Shown in pieces: positions 1 through 8,662 of a DNA stretch of 64,000 bases. Numbering within the stretch: the first letter of the stretch is position 1; each line of letters begins with the position of its first letter. The notes under the pieces were generated by a model. The model did no database searches, had not been told where the DNA came from, and saw nothing but the letters and a program-made list of their open reading frames with translations. This DNA is from Streptomyces qinzhouensis (GTDB lineage: Bacteria; Actinomycetota; Actinomycetes; Streptomycetales; Streptomycetaceae): positions 2,108,001 to 2,172,000 of the forward strand of contig NZ_CP042266.1 of NCBI RefSeq assembly GCF_007856155.1, given 5' to 3'. A program made the position numbers and the translations under genes.

Positions 1-62
1 GGCTCGACATCATCGCCCAGGTCAAGGAGATCATCCGGGTGGCCGCCGGCGCGGAGGGCTGA
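1..62 (+). CDS. C-terminal end of an unidentified protein (partial)
   Basis: An open frame enters from the left edge (first full codon at base 3) and ends at a TGA at 60-62. The last 19 residues read LDIIAQVKEIIRVAAGAEG. It is on the same strand as the hydrolase that starts 14 bases later, so the two may be co-transcribed. The tail is too short to name a family. Confidence 0.5.
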   Translation, partial: LDIIAQVKEIIRVAAGAEG

Positions 63-76
63 GCGAAGATGGCGGT

Positions 77-790
77 ATGAAGATCGCAGCAGCGCAGTTC
101 GCACCCTTGCCCGGCGATGTGGCGGCCAATGTCCGCGCCATCGCGGAGCTGATCCATGACGCGGCCGGGCAGGGCGCCCGGGTCGTGGTGTTTCCCGAGA
201 CCTCGACGACGGGGTACTTCGCCCGGCGGTTCGCCGAGGAGCCGGATCTGGTGCTCGACGAGGACGACGAGCGGTGGGAGCCGGTGCGGGAGTCCTGCCG
301 GGCGAGCGGGGCGGCGGCCGTGGTCAACGCGGCCGTACGGACGCCTTCCGGGCGCCCGGCGGTCACCTCCCTGGTCTTCGGTCCTGACGGCACGCTGCTG
401 GCCCGCTACGACAAGCGGCATCTGCACGGCGTGGAGCAGGAGATCTTCGCGGCGGGCGGGACGGACGGCGGTTTCGTCCTCGACGGCGTCCGGTTCGCCC
501 TCGCGACCTGCTACGACAACCGGTTCCCCGAGGTGGCCGCCCGGGCCCGGGAGTCGGGCGCGGCGGTGTATCTGGCCAGTTCGGTGCTGGAGCTCGGCAA
601 TGACTCGTTCGAGGCGGTGTATCCCGTACGGGCCCGGGAGAACGGGCTGTACGTGCTGCTGGCCAACGCCCTCGGGGTGAACGACTGCGGTGACTGCCGG
701 GGCGACAGCGCGGTCTGGGGACCGGACGGGACCCGGCTGGCCGCGGCGGGCGGGGCGTCCGGTGTCCTGGTGGTGGAACTGCCGCTCTGA
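77..790 (+). CDS. Carbon-nitrogen hydrolase (nitrilase superfamily)
   Basis: A 237-residue protein with the full nitrilase-fold catalytic triad: Glu41 in VVFPETSTTGY, Lys113 in ARYDKRHLHG and Cys145 in LATCYDNRFPE. These enzymes hydrolyse non-peptide C-N bonds (amides, nitriles, carbamoyl groups) and are cytoplasmic. The length is a little below the usual 260-280 residues but both ends look complete, from the MKIAAAQF start strand to the last strand ending in VVVELPL. The start is the ATG just after the upstream stop codon; no strong ribosome site is visible, which fits translation coupled to the upstream gene. The substrate cannot be read from the sequence. Confidence 0.85.
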   Translation: MKIAAAQFAPLPGDVAANVRAIAELIHDAAGQGARVVVFPETSTTGYFARRFAEEPDLVLDEDDERWEPVRESCRASGAAAVVNAAVRTPSGRPAVTSLVFGPDGTLLARYDKRHLHGVEQEIFAAGGTDGGFVLDGVRFALATCYDNRFPEVAARARESGAAVYLASSVLELGNDSFEAVYPVRARENGLYVLLANALGVNDCGDCRGDSAVWGPDGTRLAAAGGASGVLVVELPL

Positions 791-829
791 CGGCGGGAGT
801 ACGGCGCCTTGCGCGGCCGGCCCCGGCCG

Positions 830-1699
830 TCAGTGCGGGGACTGCGGTGCGCGGCCCGGGTGCTGGTACGACACCGGGCCGCCGTACCCGGCGCCGGGCA
901 GGGTCGCCCGGTCGTCCGGTACGTCCCCGGGGCCGTCCGCACCGTCGCGGTGCGGGGCGGGCGGAATCGGTGCCAGCTCGCGGGCCATCAGCGTGGCGCC
1001 CGCGACGGCGCCCGGCATCAGGAAGACGGCGACGAACGGCACCAGGAAGGCGAGCGCCAGCGGGACGCCGAAGCCGAGGGTCAGCATGCGGCGGCCGCGC
1101 AGCAGCCGCAGCCGGTCCTTGAGGAGCATGCCGCGGCGCTGGAGGGCCACCGCGGTCAGCTCCTCGGCCAGGAAGTAGCCGGAGACGCAGAAGCCGAGGA
1201 CCGGGACGACGGTCTGCCCGAGGACCGGGACGAAGCCCAGGGCGAAGAGGAGGATGCCGTACACCGCGACCCTCAGGACGATCCGCAGTGAATCGCGGGC
1301 GGAGATCCACAGATCGCGCCAGAACGAGTTCCCGGACTGCGGGACCTCGCCGCCCTCGCTGCGGTCGACCTCCTCGGACAGCGACTCGTAGAAGGGCTGG
1401 CCGACCAGGAGGGTGACGGCGGTGAAGGTGATCACGGCCAGGAAGAGGCCGAGCCCGAGGGTCAGCGCGGTCAGGGTGCCGCGGAAGATGCCCAGCCAGG
1501 GCGATGACCAGTCGTCGGCGAAGGGCGTCACCCAGGCGACGAAGTCGTCGGCGCCGAAGACCAGACCGGCGAGGGCACCGAGGTAGAGCGCCAGGGTCAG
1601 CAGGCCGGGGAGCAGCCCCAGGCCCAGCCAGCGGCCGCGGCCGCCGACCCAGCGCTGGCCCTTCATCAGATAGCCGAAGCCCTTGCCGAGATCGTTCAT
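830..1699 (-). CDS. EI24 domain (CysZ-like) membrane protein
   Basis: A 289-residue integral membrane protein beginning MNDLGKGFGYLMKGQRW. Hydrophobic segments lie near residues 25-48, 80-105, 135-165 and 185-225, and the pattern of long paired helices matches the EI24/CysZ family. CysZ carries sulfate in enterobacteria; actinobacterial members are uncharacterised. The C-terminal 60 residues are hydrophilic and rich in Pro and Gly. It converges with the hydrolase gene at 77-790. The ATG at 1699 is the only plausible start before the divergent carboxypeptidase gene. Family membership is fairly sure; the transported substrate is not. Confidence 0.75.
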   Translation of the reverse strand: MNDLGKGFGYLMKGQRWVGGRGRWLGLGLLPGLLTLALYLGALAGLVFGADDFVAWVTPFADDWSSPWLGIFRGTLTALTLGLGLFLAVITFTAVTLLVGQPFYESLSEEVDRSEGGEVPQSGNSFWRDLWISARDSLRIVLRVAVYGILLFALGFVPVLGQTVVPVLGFCVSGYFLAEELTAVALQRRGMLLKDRLRLLRGRRMLTLGFGVPLALAFLVPFVAVFLMPGAVAGATLMARELAPIPPAPHRDGADGPGDVPDDRATLPGAGYGGPVSYQHPGRAPQSPH

Positions 1700-1933
1700 G
1701 GCGGTGAGCCTATCCGGCGTCCGTCGCGCTCCTGTTCGGACGCTGTCCGGCCGCTGTCACGGAGGGCGGTGAACCGAACCTCACATGGCCGGAATTCGAA
1801 TACGTGGCTTATACCTCTTGATTGTTCCGGAGCTGAACCGGTAGACCCTGCGTACCGACTCCTCGTGGCGCATCAGGCACATCCGTGTACTCGTGTCACA
1901 GCGTCGACCCCCGATTCCCGGAGGCAACCACGC

Positions 1934-4480
1934 ATGGGCATTCCCAGACCTGTCCTGGTCAGCACCACGGCGCTCGCCGTCGCCGTGCTCCTCGCACCCC
2001 TACCGGCGGCGGCGCTGCCCGGGCCGTCCACCGCACCCGGTCTGCCGGGCCCGGCGGGCGGCCCCGACCCGCTGCGCGACGAGGGCACGACCGATTCGGC
2101 GCTCTCCCGGGCCCCGCTCACCGCGGCCCGTAACGCGCTCACCCTCCCCACCCCGTCCTTCCACCGCACCGAGGGCTATCCGCGGCGGACGACCCTGACC
2201 GCGCCGCCGGTCGATCCGACCGACAAGTCGGTCAAGCTGGGACTGGTGCCGTACCACTCCATCGCCCCGAAGCTGAACGAACTCCAGGCACTCGGCAACC
2301 GGGTCAGTGTGGAGATCGCGGGCCGCTCGGCGACCGGGCGGGAGCTGTATCTGGTCACCGTCACGGCGCCGGAGAGCGCCCGTGAGGTCCGTGATCAGGA
2401 GCGGATGCGGGAGCGAATAGAGAACTCCCCGGCGGCCGCCGCCCGGGACAAGTCGCTCCAGAAGGCGTACAAAACGCCCGTCTTCATCAACAACAACATC
2501 CACGGCAACGAGTGGGAGGGCACGGACGCGGCCCTGAAGCTCATCGAGGAACTGGCGAAGGCCAAGGACGCCAAGACCCTCTCCCTGCTGGCGAAGAACC
2601 GCATCTATCTGAACGTCACCGCGAACCCGGACGGCCGGGTCGCGGGGACCCGGGCCAACGCCAACGGCTTCGACCTGAACCGTGACTTCATCACGGCCAC
2701 CCAGCCCGAGACCCGGGCGATCCGGCAGCTCGCCATCGACAAGCAGCCCGCGGTCATGCTGGATCTGCACGGGTACGTCAACGGCACGCTGATCGAGCCG
2801 ACGACCCCGCCGCACGGTGAGAACTACGAGTACGACCTCTTCCTGAAGAACGCCTACGCCAACGCGCTCGGCATGGAGAAGGCGGTCAACGGGCTCGGCT
2901 ACACCCAGGAGAAGGACGGCGTCCTGCCGGCCGAGATCCCGTTCCGGGACTCGGCCGAGGGCTGGGACGACTGGCCGCCCATCTTCACCCCGCAGTACAT
3001 GCCGTTCCAGGGCGCGGTGGCCTCGCACACCATCGAGTTCCCGCTGCGGGTCAACGGCAGCGCGTACACCACCCTGCCGGAGACGGAGCTGCGCCGGCGG
3101 TCCGCGGTCAACACCGCGATCGCGGGCGCCACGATGCGTGCCACGCTCGAATTCACCCAGAACAACCGCGGGCAGATCCTGGCCGACCAGATCGAAACGT
3201 TCCGGCGGGGTGCGGCGGGCGAGGCTCAGCGGCCCGTCTCGGAGGAGACGGTTCCTGGGGTGCCGGGGATCGGGCCCGAGGACGTCTACACGACCACCTT
3301 CCCGCGGGCGTACGTCATCCCGGCGGGGTCGGGCCAGCGCAGCGGGGTCGCGGCGGCCCGGCTGGTGGACCATCTGATCGCCAACGACGTCCGGGTGCAG
3401 CGGGCCGTACTGCCGTTCCGCGCGGGCCAGAAGGTCTATCCGGCCGGTTCGTATGTGGTCGACATGCGGCAGCCCAAGCGCGGGATCGCCAATGTGATGC
3501 TGGCGGCGGGCCGGGACATCAGCGCGGATGTGTCGACGATGTACGACATCTCGGGCTGGAGCCTCGGGCTGCTGTGGGGTGCGTCCGTGGACCGGGTCGA
3601 GCGCGGTGACCTGCGGGTGGCCGCCCGTCCGGTGGCGACGGCGGCACCGAGCGGATATGTGGCGCCGTGGGGCGATCTGAAGCTGCGGCTCGACGACCCG
3701 AAGGAGCTGGCGGCGCTCAACTCCCTGCTGGGCCAGGGTGTCGCGGTACGGCGTACGGGCGACGGCGCGGCGATCGTGCCGGGTTCGGCGCGCAAGGCGG
3801 CGACGGTGGCCGCGAACCGTTTCGGGGTCGTCTTCACGACGACGCGGGAGCGCGGGGTCGCACCGCTGAAGCGGACCCGGGTGGCCGCGGCGGTCACCTC
3901 GGGCGAGCAGTTCGCGCTGCGGGAGATGGGCTTCGATGTGGTGCCCGTGTCGACGGCGACCCTGAACGCGGGCTTCGACTGGACCGGTACGGAAGCGCTG
4001 GTCGTCTCGACCGGGCTGAGCTGGACGGGGCTGACCCCGGCGGCGCGTGAGGCCTTCACGGCGAGCGGGGCGGGCTTCGTCGGACTGGGCGCGGCGGGTG
4101 CCGCGTTCGGCAACGGCGCCGGGCTGATCACCGCGACGGCCGTGGAGGGCAACGGCGACGCCAACGGTGTCGTCCGGGTCACCAACGCGGGCGGTGCGCT
4201 GACCGGCGGTGCGCCGGGGCACACCTTCGTCTACTCGCCGGTGTGGTTCACCGGACTGGGCGCGGACGTCCGTACCGACCAGTCCTACGCCGGCGGCAAT
4301 CCGCTGGTGTCGGGCCACTGGCGGGCCCTGGCGGACGGCACGGGCGGCCCGGCGGACGCGGCCGGCAAGCCGTCGGTGGTCAGCAAGGGCTCGGCGGTGC
4401 TGATCGGCACCGAGCCGCTGTTCCGGGACCACCCGAAGGGCTCCTTCGCGGTGGTGGCCCGGGCGATCCTGACGCGATAA
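1934..4480 (+). CDS. Secreted M14 family zinc carboxypeptidase
   Basis: An 848-residue exported protein. The start is the ATG at 1934, ten bases after a GGAGG ribosome site; the frame stays open further upstream but without a ribosome site. Residues 1-28 form a signal peptide (VSTTALAVAVLLAPLPAAA). The peptidase domain shows the M14 zinc site: His and Glu in NNNIHGNEWEG, a third His in VMLDLHGYVNG, and the catalytic Glu in HTIEFPLRVNG. About 450 further residues follow the catalytic domain, probably a glutamine-amidotransferase-like or beta-sandwich region as in other large actinobacterial M14 enzymes. It likely trims extracellular peptides for nutrition. A strong hairpin follows the stop codon. 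Confidence 0.88.
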   Translation: MGIPRPVLVSTTALAVAVLLAPLPAAALPGPSTAPGLPGPAGGPDPLRDEGTTDSALSRAPLTAARNALTLPTPSFHRTEGYPRRTTLTAPPVDPTDKSVKLGLVPYHSIAPKLNELQALGNRVSVEIAGRSATGRELYLVTVTAPESAREVRDQERMRERIENSPAAAARDKSLQKAYKTPVFINNNIHGNEWEGTDAALKLIEELAKAKDAKTLSLLAKNRIYLNVTANPDGRVAGTRANANGFDLNRDFITATQPETRAIRQLAIDKQPAVMLDLHGYVNGTLIEPTTPPHGENYEYDLFLKNAYANALGMEKAVNGLGYTQEKDGVLPAEIPFRDSAEGWDDWPPIFTPQYMPFQGAVASHTIEFPLRVNGSAYTTLPETELRRRSAVNTAIAGATMRATLEFTQNNRGQILADQIETFRRGAAGEAQRPVSEETVPGVPGIGPEDVYTTTFPRAYVIPAGSGQRSGVAAARLVDHLIANDVRVQRAVLPFRAGQKVYPAGSYVVDMRQPKRGIANVMLAAGRDISADVSTMYDISGWSLGLLWGASVDRVERGDLRVAARPVATAAPSGYVAPWGDLKLRLDDPKELAALNSLLGQGVAVRRTGDGAAIVPGSARKAATVAANRFGVVFTTTRERGVAPLKRTRVAAAVTSGEQFALREMGFDVVPVSTATLNAGFDWTGTEALVVSTGLSWTGLTPAAREAFTASGAGFVGLGAAGAAFGNGAGLITATAVEGNGDANGVVRVTNAGGALTGGAPGHTFVYSPVWFTGLGADVRTDQSYAGGNPLVSGHWRALADGTGGPADAAGKPSVVSKGSAVLIGTEPLFRDHPKGSFAVVARAILTR

Positions 4481-4505
4481 CACAAGCTCCGTTCACCGTT
4501 GAGAA

Positions 4506-4545
4506 CCGCCACCGGTTCCGCCTCGACAGGCGGAACCGGTGGCGG
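4506..4545. terminator. Bidirectional terminator hairpin
   Basis: Perfect 18-bp inverted repeat with a 4-base loop (arms 4506-4523 and 4528-4545, left arm starting CCGCCACCGG). It lies between the converging carboxypeptidase and ohr genes and can end both transcripts. As is usual in Streptomyces there is no clear T-tract. Confidence 0.85.
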
Positions 4546-4602
4546 CGGGGTGTCGGCACAACGGGGTGCCCGCACAGGTGACGGTACGAACGACAGCGCG
4601 GG

Positions 4603-5028
4603 TTACGACACCTTGAGCGTCACCGTGATGTTGCCGCGGGTCGCCTTCGAGTACGGGCACACCTCGTGCGCCTTCTCGATCAGCTCAAGGGCGCGGGCCT
4701 CGTCCACGTTCGGTATATGCGCCGAGATCCCGACGACAATGCCGAAGCCCTCGTCGTTCTTGCCGATACCGACCTCCGCGGTGACCGTCGCACCGCTGAC
4801 ATCCGCACCCTCCTGGCGGGCCACCACGCCCAGCGCGCCCTGGAAGCAGGCGCTGTAACCGGCCGCGAAGAGCTGCTCCGGATTGGTGCCCGCGCCGGAA
4901 CCGCCCAGCTCCTTGGGCGGGTTCACGACGACATCGAGCTTGCCGTCGTCGGTGGAGACCCGGCCGTCGCGGCCGTTCTCCGCGGTGGCGACGGCTGTGT
5001 AGACCACATCGGACTGCTGGATGGGCAT
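4603..5028 (-). CDS. ohr: Organic hydroperoxide resistance protein (Ohr/OsmC family)
   Basis: A 141-residue protein that reduces organic peroxides with a reactive cysteine pair. The two redox Cys of the family are present, in AAGYSACFQGAL and HEVCPYSKATRGN, and the typical N-terminal repeat VVYTAVATAENGRDG is seen. The start MPIQQSDVVYT follows an AGGAG site by eight bases; longer frames upstream lack one. Length is the family norm. Ohr genes are often controlled by an OhrR-type MarR repressor; a MarR gene lies 1.3 kb away but is paired with a different gene, so a link is only possible. Confidence 0.92.
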   Translation of the reverse strand: MPIQQSDVVYTAVATAENGRDGRVSTDDGKLDVVVNPPKELGGSGAGTNPEQLFAAGYSACFQGALGVVARQEGADVSGATVTAEVGIGKNDEGFGIVVGISAHIPNVDEARALELIEKAHEVCPYSKATRGNITVTLKVS

Positions 5029-5122
5029 CTGCTCACTCCTTCTGTGGTGCGCCGCGGCTCGCGCCCACGACCGCAACGCTCGTGCCCACGACCCTATCCA
5101 GGTGGGCCCGTCGGCATCCAGG

Positions 5123-6142
5123 TCAGCCCGTCAGCGAAACGATCATCTTTCCGGTGTTGTCGCCGCGGAGCACACCGAGGAACGCGTCGAAGCCGTTCTC
5201 GATGCCTTCGACGACGGTCTCGTCGTGGACCAGCTCTCCGGAGGCGAGCCAGCCCGAAACGTCGCCGACGAACCGCGGCAGCAGGTCGAAGTGGTCCAGC
5301 ACCAGGAAGCCTTCGAGGCGCAGCTGCTTGGTGACGGCCAGATAGGTGTTGTTCGGGCCGGGAGCGGGCTCGGTGGCGTTGTAGACGGAGATGGCGCCGC
5401 ACAGGGCCGCGCGGCCCTTGGGGTTGAAGGCGCCGAGGGCGGCCTCCAGATGCTCACCGCCGACGTTGTCGAAGTAGACGTCGATGCCGTCGGGCGCGGC
5501 CTGGGCGAGCTGCTCGGCCACCGGGCCGTTCTTGTAGTTGAAGGCGGCGTCGAAACCGTACCCCTGGAGGAGACGCTCGACCTTGGCGTCGGATCCGGCG
5601 GAGCCGATCACCCGGGACGCGCCCTTGATCCGGGCCATCTGGCCCACCAAGCCGCCGACCGCACCGGCGGCGCCGGAGACGAAGACCGCGTCGCCCTCCT
5701 GGAAGCCGGCGACCCGGAACAGCCCCGCGTAGGCGGTGAGGCCGGTCATCCCGAGGGCGCCCAGATAGGCGGAGGCCGGGGCCAGGGAGGTGTCGATCTT
5801 GCGGGCCTCGCCCGCCGGCACCTCGGCGATCTCTCGCCAGCCCAGTCCGTGCGTCACGGTGTCGCCGACGGCGAAGCCCTCCGCGCGCGAGGCGATCACC
5901 TCGCCCACCGCACCGCCGTGCATGGGGCGGTCCAGCTCGTACGGAGCGGCGTAGGACTTGGCGGCGCTCATCCGGCCGCGCATATACGGGTCGACGGAGA
6001 AGTAGGTGTTGCGCACGAGGATGCGGCCGTCCGCGGGCTCGGCGACGGGGACCTCGCGCAGGGCGACCAGATCCTTCGTCGGCCAGCCGTGCGGACGGGC
6101 GACGAGCTGCCATTCACGGCTGGTGGTGGGCAGTGCGGACAT
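5123..6142 (-). CDS. Zinc-independent medium-chain NADP-dependent oxidoreductase (CurA type)
   Basis: A 339-residue MDR-superfamily reductase. An N-terminal GroES-like domain (RNTYFSVDPYMRGRM) is followed by a Rossmann domain with VFVSGAAGAVGGLVGQMA. The closest family is the CurA / leukotriene B4 12-hydroxydehydrogenase group, which reduces activated C=C bonds of enones with NADPH. The start MSALPTTSREW sits seven bases after AGGAGG. It is transcribed away from a MarR regulator; the promoter and a palindrome lie between them, so control by that regulator is likely. Its leader carries a tandem 8-bp repeat array. Substrates probably include toxic alkenals or quinones (inference). Confidence 0.88.
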   Translation of the reverse strand: MSALPTTSREWQLVARPHGWPTKDLVALREVPVAEPADGRILVRNTYFSVDPYMRGRMSAAKSYAAPYELDRPMHGGAVGEVIASRAEGFAVGDTVTHGLGWREIAEVPAGEARKIDTSLAPASAYLGALGMTGLTAYAGLFRVAGFQEGDAVFVSGAAGAVGGLVGQMARIKGASRVIGSAGSDAKVERLLQGYGFDAAFNYKNGPVAEQLAQAAPDGIDVYFDNVGGEHLEAALGAFNPKGRAALCGAISVYNATEPAPGPNNTYLAVTKQLRLEGFLVLDHFDLLPRFVGDVSGWLASGELVHDETVVEGIENGFDAFLGVLRGDNTGKMIVSLTG

Positions 6143-6174
6143 GCGGCGGCCTCCTGTGAACCTCACGAGGCCCC

Positions 6175-6227
6175 AGCGCTTCAGTGCTTCAGCAGTTCAG
6201 TGCTTCAGTGCTTCGACGCAGTGCTTC
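6175..6227. repeat. Tandem 8-bp repeats (AGTGCTTC) in the oxidoreductase leader
   Basis: Contiguous 8-mers: AGCGCTTC (6175), AGTGCTTC (6183), AGCAGTTC (6191), AGTGCTTC (6199), AGTGCTTC (6207), then after five bases AGTGCTTC (6220). On the oxidoreductase mRNA sense strand they read GAAGCACT. The array lies between the promoter and the start codon. Confidence 0.85.
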
Positions 6228-6256
6228 ACGAGGGAAAAGTTTCATGTTCTAAAGCA

Positions 6257-6286
6257 ATTATTGACCTCGATATTTCATACTGTCAA
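6257..6286 (-). promoter_or_regulatory. Promoter of the oxidoreductase gene
   Basis: On the minus strand a perfect TTGACA -35 (6281-6286) is followed after 18 bases by AATAAT (6257-6262), a good -10. It drives the gene starting at 6142, leaving a leader of roughly 105 bases that contains the 8-bp repeats. The -35 box is inside the MarR palindrome. Confidence 0.65.
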
Positions 6287-6292
6287 GTATCG
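6268..6292. promoter_or_regulatory. Putative MarR operator
   Basis: Nested inverted repeats between the divergent genes: inner arms ATACT (6277-6281) and AGTAT (6286-6290) around GTCA, and outer arms CGATA (6268-6272) and TATCG (6288-6292). It lies 17 bases before the MarR start codon and covers the -35 box of the divergent promoter, a placement that would let the MarR protein repress both genes. Confidence 0.6.
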
Positions 6293-6308
6293 GAGTAGGC
6301 TCGTCGCC

Positions 6309-6788
6309 ATGCCCACTGAGCGCACCGCCCCTGACGTCTCCTTCTTCGACGTCTCCGCCGAGAACGGCGTGTCGGGCGAGGTCATCGAATTGATCGGGGA
6401 CATCGTCTGGCGCTATATGACGGCGTACGAGCACGCTGCCGCCGAGCAGTCGCTCACGATCGCCCAGGCGAAGGTGCTGGCACTGCTGACCAAGGAGCCG
6501 CTGCCGATGCGGCGGCTGGCCGACCGGATGGCGTGCGAGCCGTCGAACATCACCGGGATCATCGACCGGCTGGAGCTGCGCGGGCTGGTGGAGCGGCATC
6601 CCGATCCGCACGACCGCCGGGTCAAGTACGCGGCGGCGACGGACGAGGGCGCGGAGATGACCGGGCGGCTGTGCCGGTCGCTCCAGGCGGCCTTCACCCG
6701 TGAGCCGCTGGCCGGGCTGAGCCCGATGGAGCGGGTGGTGCTGCGGGATCTGCTGAAGCGGCTGCTCGGCGAGGACGCGGCCGTCTAG
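6309..6788 (+). CDS. MarR family transcriptional regulator
   Basis: A 159-residue winged-helix repressor. The core reads MRRLADRMACEPSNITGIIDRLELRGLVERHPDPHDRRVKYAAATDEG, with the typical recognition helix and the DxR-R wing of MarR proteins. Such proteins bind palindromes as dimers and let go when a small ligand or oxidant binds. The start at 6309 follows a GGAG at 6292. It is divergent from the CurA-type reductase, its most probable target. No ligand can be predicted. Confidence 0.9.
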   Translation: MPTERTAPDVSFFDVSAENGVSGEVIELIGDIVWRYMTAYEHAAAEQSLTIAQAKVLALLTKEPLPMRRLADRMACEPSNITGIIDRLELRGLVERHPDPHDRRVKYAAATDEGAEMTGRLCRSLQAAFTREPLAGLSPMERVVLRDLLKRLLGEDAAV

Positions 6789-6805
6789 CTTCCGGCACGG
6801 GCCGG

Positions 6806-7675
6806 TCAGAGGCACCACCACAGGAACGGGCTGCAGGTCTCGGTCGGGGTGGGCTTCGGCGTGTCGGTCGGCCGCGGGGCCTGGGACGGCGGGGGCGCCG
6901 GTGCGTCCGAGCCGCTGGGCCGGGGTCCGGGCGTGCTGGCGGGCCCGGACGGTGTCGCGCCGGTGGGTCGTGGCTCCGGATCCGGCACCGGCGTCCCGGG
7001 CGGGAGGCCCGGTGTTCCGGTGCGGTCGGCGGAAGGCCCGGGCGCCCGGGCGGAGGCTGTTGCCGCGGGCCGTCCCGAGCCTCGCGATCCGGAGACCTCG
7101 TCGGGCCGTCCGGCGGGTTTCCCGGGCGGCTCGGGGGCGGTGTCGTCCTGGGTTCCTTCCGGCCGGGGAAGCGGCTCGACCGGGCCGGTCTCCTCCTCCT
7201 TCACCGTCGCGGACGAGCCGTCACCGCCGCTTTCCAGGGCGAGTTCGGCCAGGCTCAGCACGCCTCCGGCGAGCACCAGTCCGGCCACCCCGACCAGGAT
7301 GTTCCGGCCGCGCCTGCGGCGGGCCCGGCGGCCGGTGGCCCGGCGGCCGGCCCGAGTGCGGGTGCGGGTGCGGGTGCCGTCGGAGCGGCCGTCCGGACCG
7401 CCGGACACCGGTGCGCTCCAGGAGATATCGCCGAGCTCGACGACCTCGCACCCGGGTTCCCCGGCTTCTTCGGTTCCGTCGGGAGACCGGGACCCGGCGG
7501 GGCGCTGGGGGCTCCCCCACGCCGAAGGCGCAGCGAGCGGGGCGGGCTCCTCGCGGCCCCCGGTCCCGGGGTCCGGGCCGGGACCGGGGCCGCGCAGTTG
7601 CCAGGCCGGAGTCCCGCACCCCGCGCAGGCGAGGGCTCCGTTGAGATGTCGTCGGCACTGGTGGCAGTAATCCAT
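6806..7675 (-). CDS. SCO2400-type zinc-ribbon membrane protein
   Basis: A 289-residue protein with an N-terminal four-cysteine ribbon (MDYCHQCRRHLNGALACAGCG), an Arg-rich stretch before one transmembrane helix (ILVGVAGLVLAGGVLSLAELAL, about residues 127-148), and a long Pro/Thr/Gly-rich outer segment ending SPFLWWCL. I recognise the N-terminus as that of the Streptomyces SCO2400 family. The layout implies a cytoplasmic zinc ribbon and an outside proline-rich stalk. No function is established. It converges with the MarR gene. Confidence 0.7.
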   Translation of the reverse strand: MDYCHQCRRHLNGALACAGCGTPAWQLRGPGPGPDPGTGGREEPAPLAAPSAWGSPQRPAGSRSPDGTEEAGEPGCEVVELGDISWSAPVSGGPDGRSDGTRTRTRTRAGRRATGRRARRRRGRNILVGVAGLVLAGGVLSLAELALESGGDGSSATVKEEETGPVEPLPRPEGTQDDTAPEPPGKPAGRPDEVSGSRGSGRPAATASARAPGPSADRTGTPGLPPGTPVPDPEPRPTGATPSGPASTPGPRPSGSDAPAPPPSQAPRPTDTPKPTPTETCSPFLWWCL

Positions 7676-7939
7676 GGCGCCCGCAGGCTATGGGCCGTCT
7701 CCGGTGATAAGTGAAGGACCGTGTGAGGATCCTGTGGGAACTCTCCACGTAAGGGTGAATCCAGGTTCGGGAGATTGACATCCGTGCCCGGGTGGCGTCC
7801 CTCGGTCGCCGGATCGGGACCGCGGGCACCCCGGCCGTGGCACCGCGCCCCCGGTCCCGAACCCCGGCCGACGAACCCCGGCCACCGGACCCGCGAACCC
7901 CCCGCGATCCGGCGCGGCCCGTCGGCCAGGATGGCGGGC

Positions 7940-8500
7940 ATGACCTCATCCACACCCTTCGGCCCGATCGACTTCCAGCTGGTCCTGCTCCGCCGGATGG
8001 CCGACCACCAGCCCGCCCTGGTCGAGGACGCCCGCCGCGAACTGGGGGTGTCGGCGGCCCGGATGCGGGAGGCCAACAGCCGCTGGCAGGCCATGCTCCG
8101 GTCGCGCTCGCCGCGCGGCGCCCTGGCCCGCTACCGCTCGGTCCTCGGCCCGCCCGAGACGTCCGGCCGCCGCGGGGCGGGCGATCTGGAGTGGGAGGAG
8201 CATCGATGGCCGGTCCCGCTCTGGCCGGATCTGCGGTTCGAGCTGAGTACGGCCGTCGGCGGCGGCACGGTCTGGAACGAGTGGCTGGTACGGGCCCCGG
8301 GCGCGCCCTCGCCCGTACTCCGTACGGCCGACGATCTCACTCCCTGGTCGTGCACGGTGAACGAGGCCGCCCGGGCGTTCGCTCCGGCGACTCCGATGGA
8401 GGGATCCGCCCCGACACGCCGGCAGCTGTACTTGACGCTGCCGGACGGCCCCCGCCGCATCGCGGAATTCGCCTGGGGCCTGTACCAACGCCTGCTGTGA
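7940..8500 (+). CDS. Hypothetical protein
   Basis: A 186-residue cytoplasmic protein starting MTSSTPFGPIDFQLVLLRRM. An in-frame ATG three codons earlier (7931) is an alternative start. It has a helical N-terminal third (residues 10-50) and a mixed C-terminal part (WPVPLWPDLRFEL, QLYLTLPDGPRRIAEFAWGLYQ). No signal peptide or membrane helix is visible and I do not recognise a domain. Codon use is typical of the genome, so it is probably a true gene. It lies upstream of mbl on the same strand, 162 bases away. Confidence 0.6.
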   Translation: MTSSTPFGPIDFQLVLLRRMADHQPALVEDARRELGVSAARMREANSRWQAMLRSRSPRGALARYRSVLGPPETSGRRGAGDLEWEEHRWPVPLWPDLRFELSTAVGGGTVWNEWLVRAPGAPSPVLRTADDLTPWSCTVNEAARAFAPATPMEGSAPTRRQLYLTLPDGPRRIAEFAWGLYQRLL

Positions 8501-8662
8501 GGCATCGCGGATGACATCCCGTCAGAGGCGGTGGTAACCCGGGCGGCCCACTCGGCGCGCGCCGGACCCACCACGGACGGACGATACGAGGGCGAACCCG
8601 TACCGCACCCCACCCGCCCCGCGTATCGCACGCACCGCACATACCGCCTCGGGAGGATCGTC

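Noticed and set aside
2000..4483. 827-codon open frame antisense to the carboxypeptidase
   Set aside because: Opposite an M14 enzyme with signal peptide and full zinc site.
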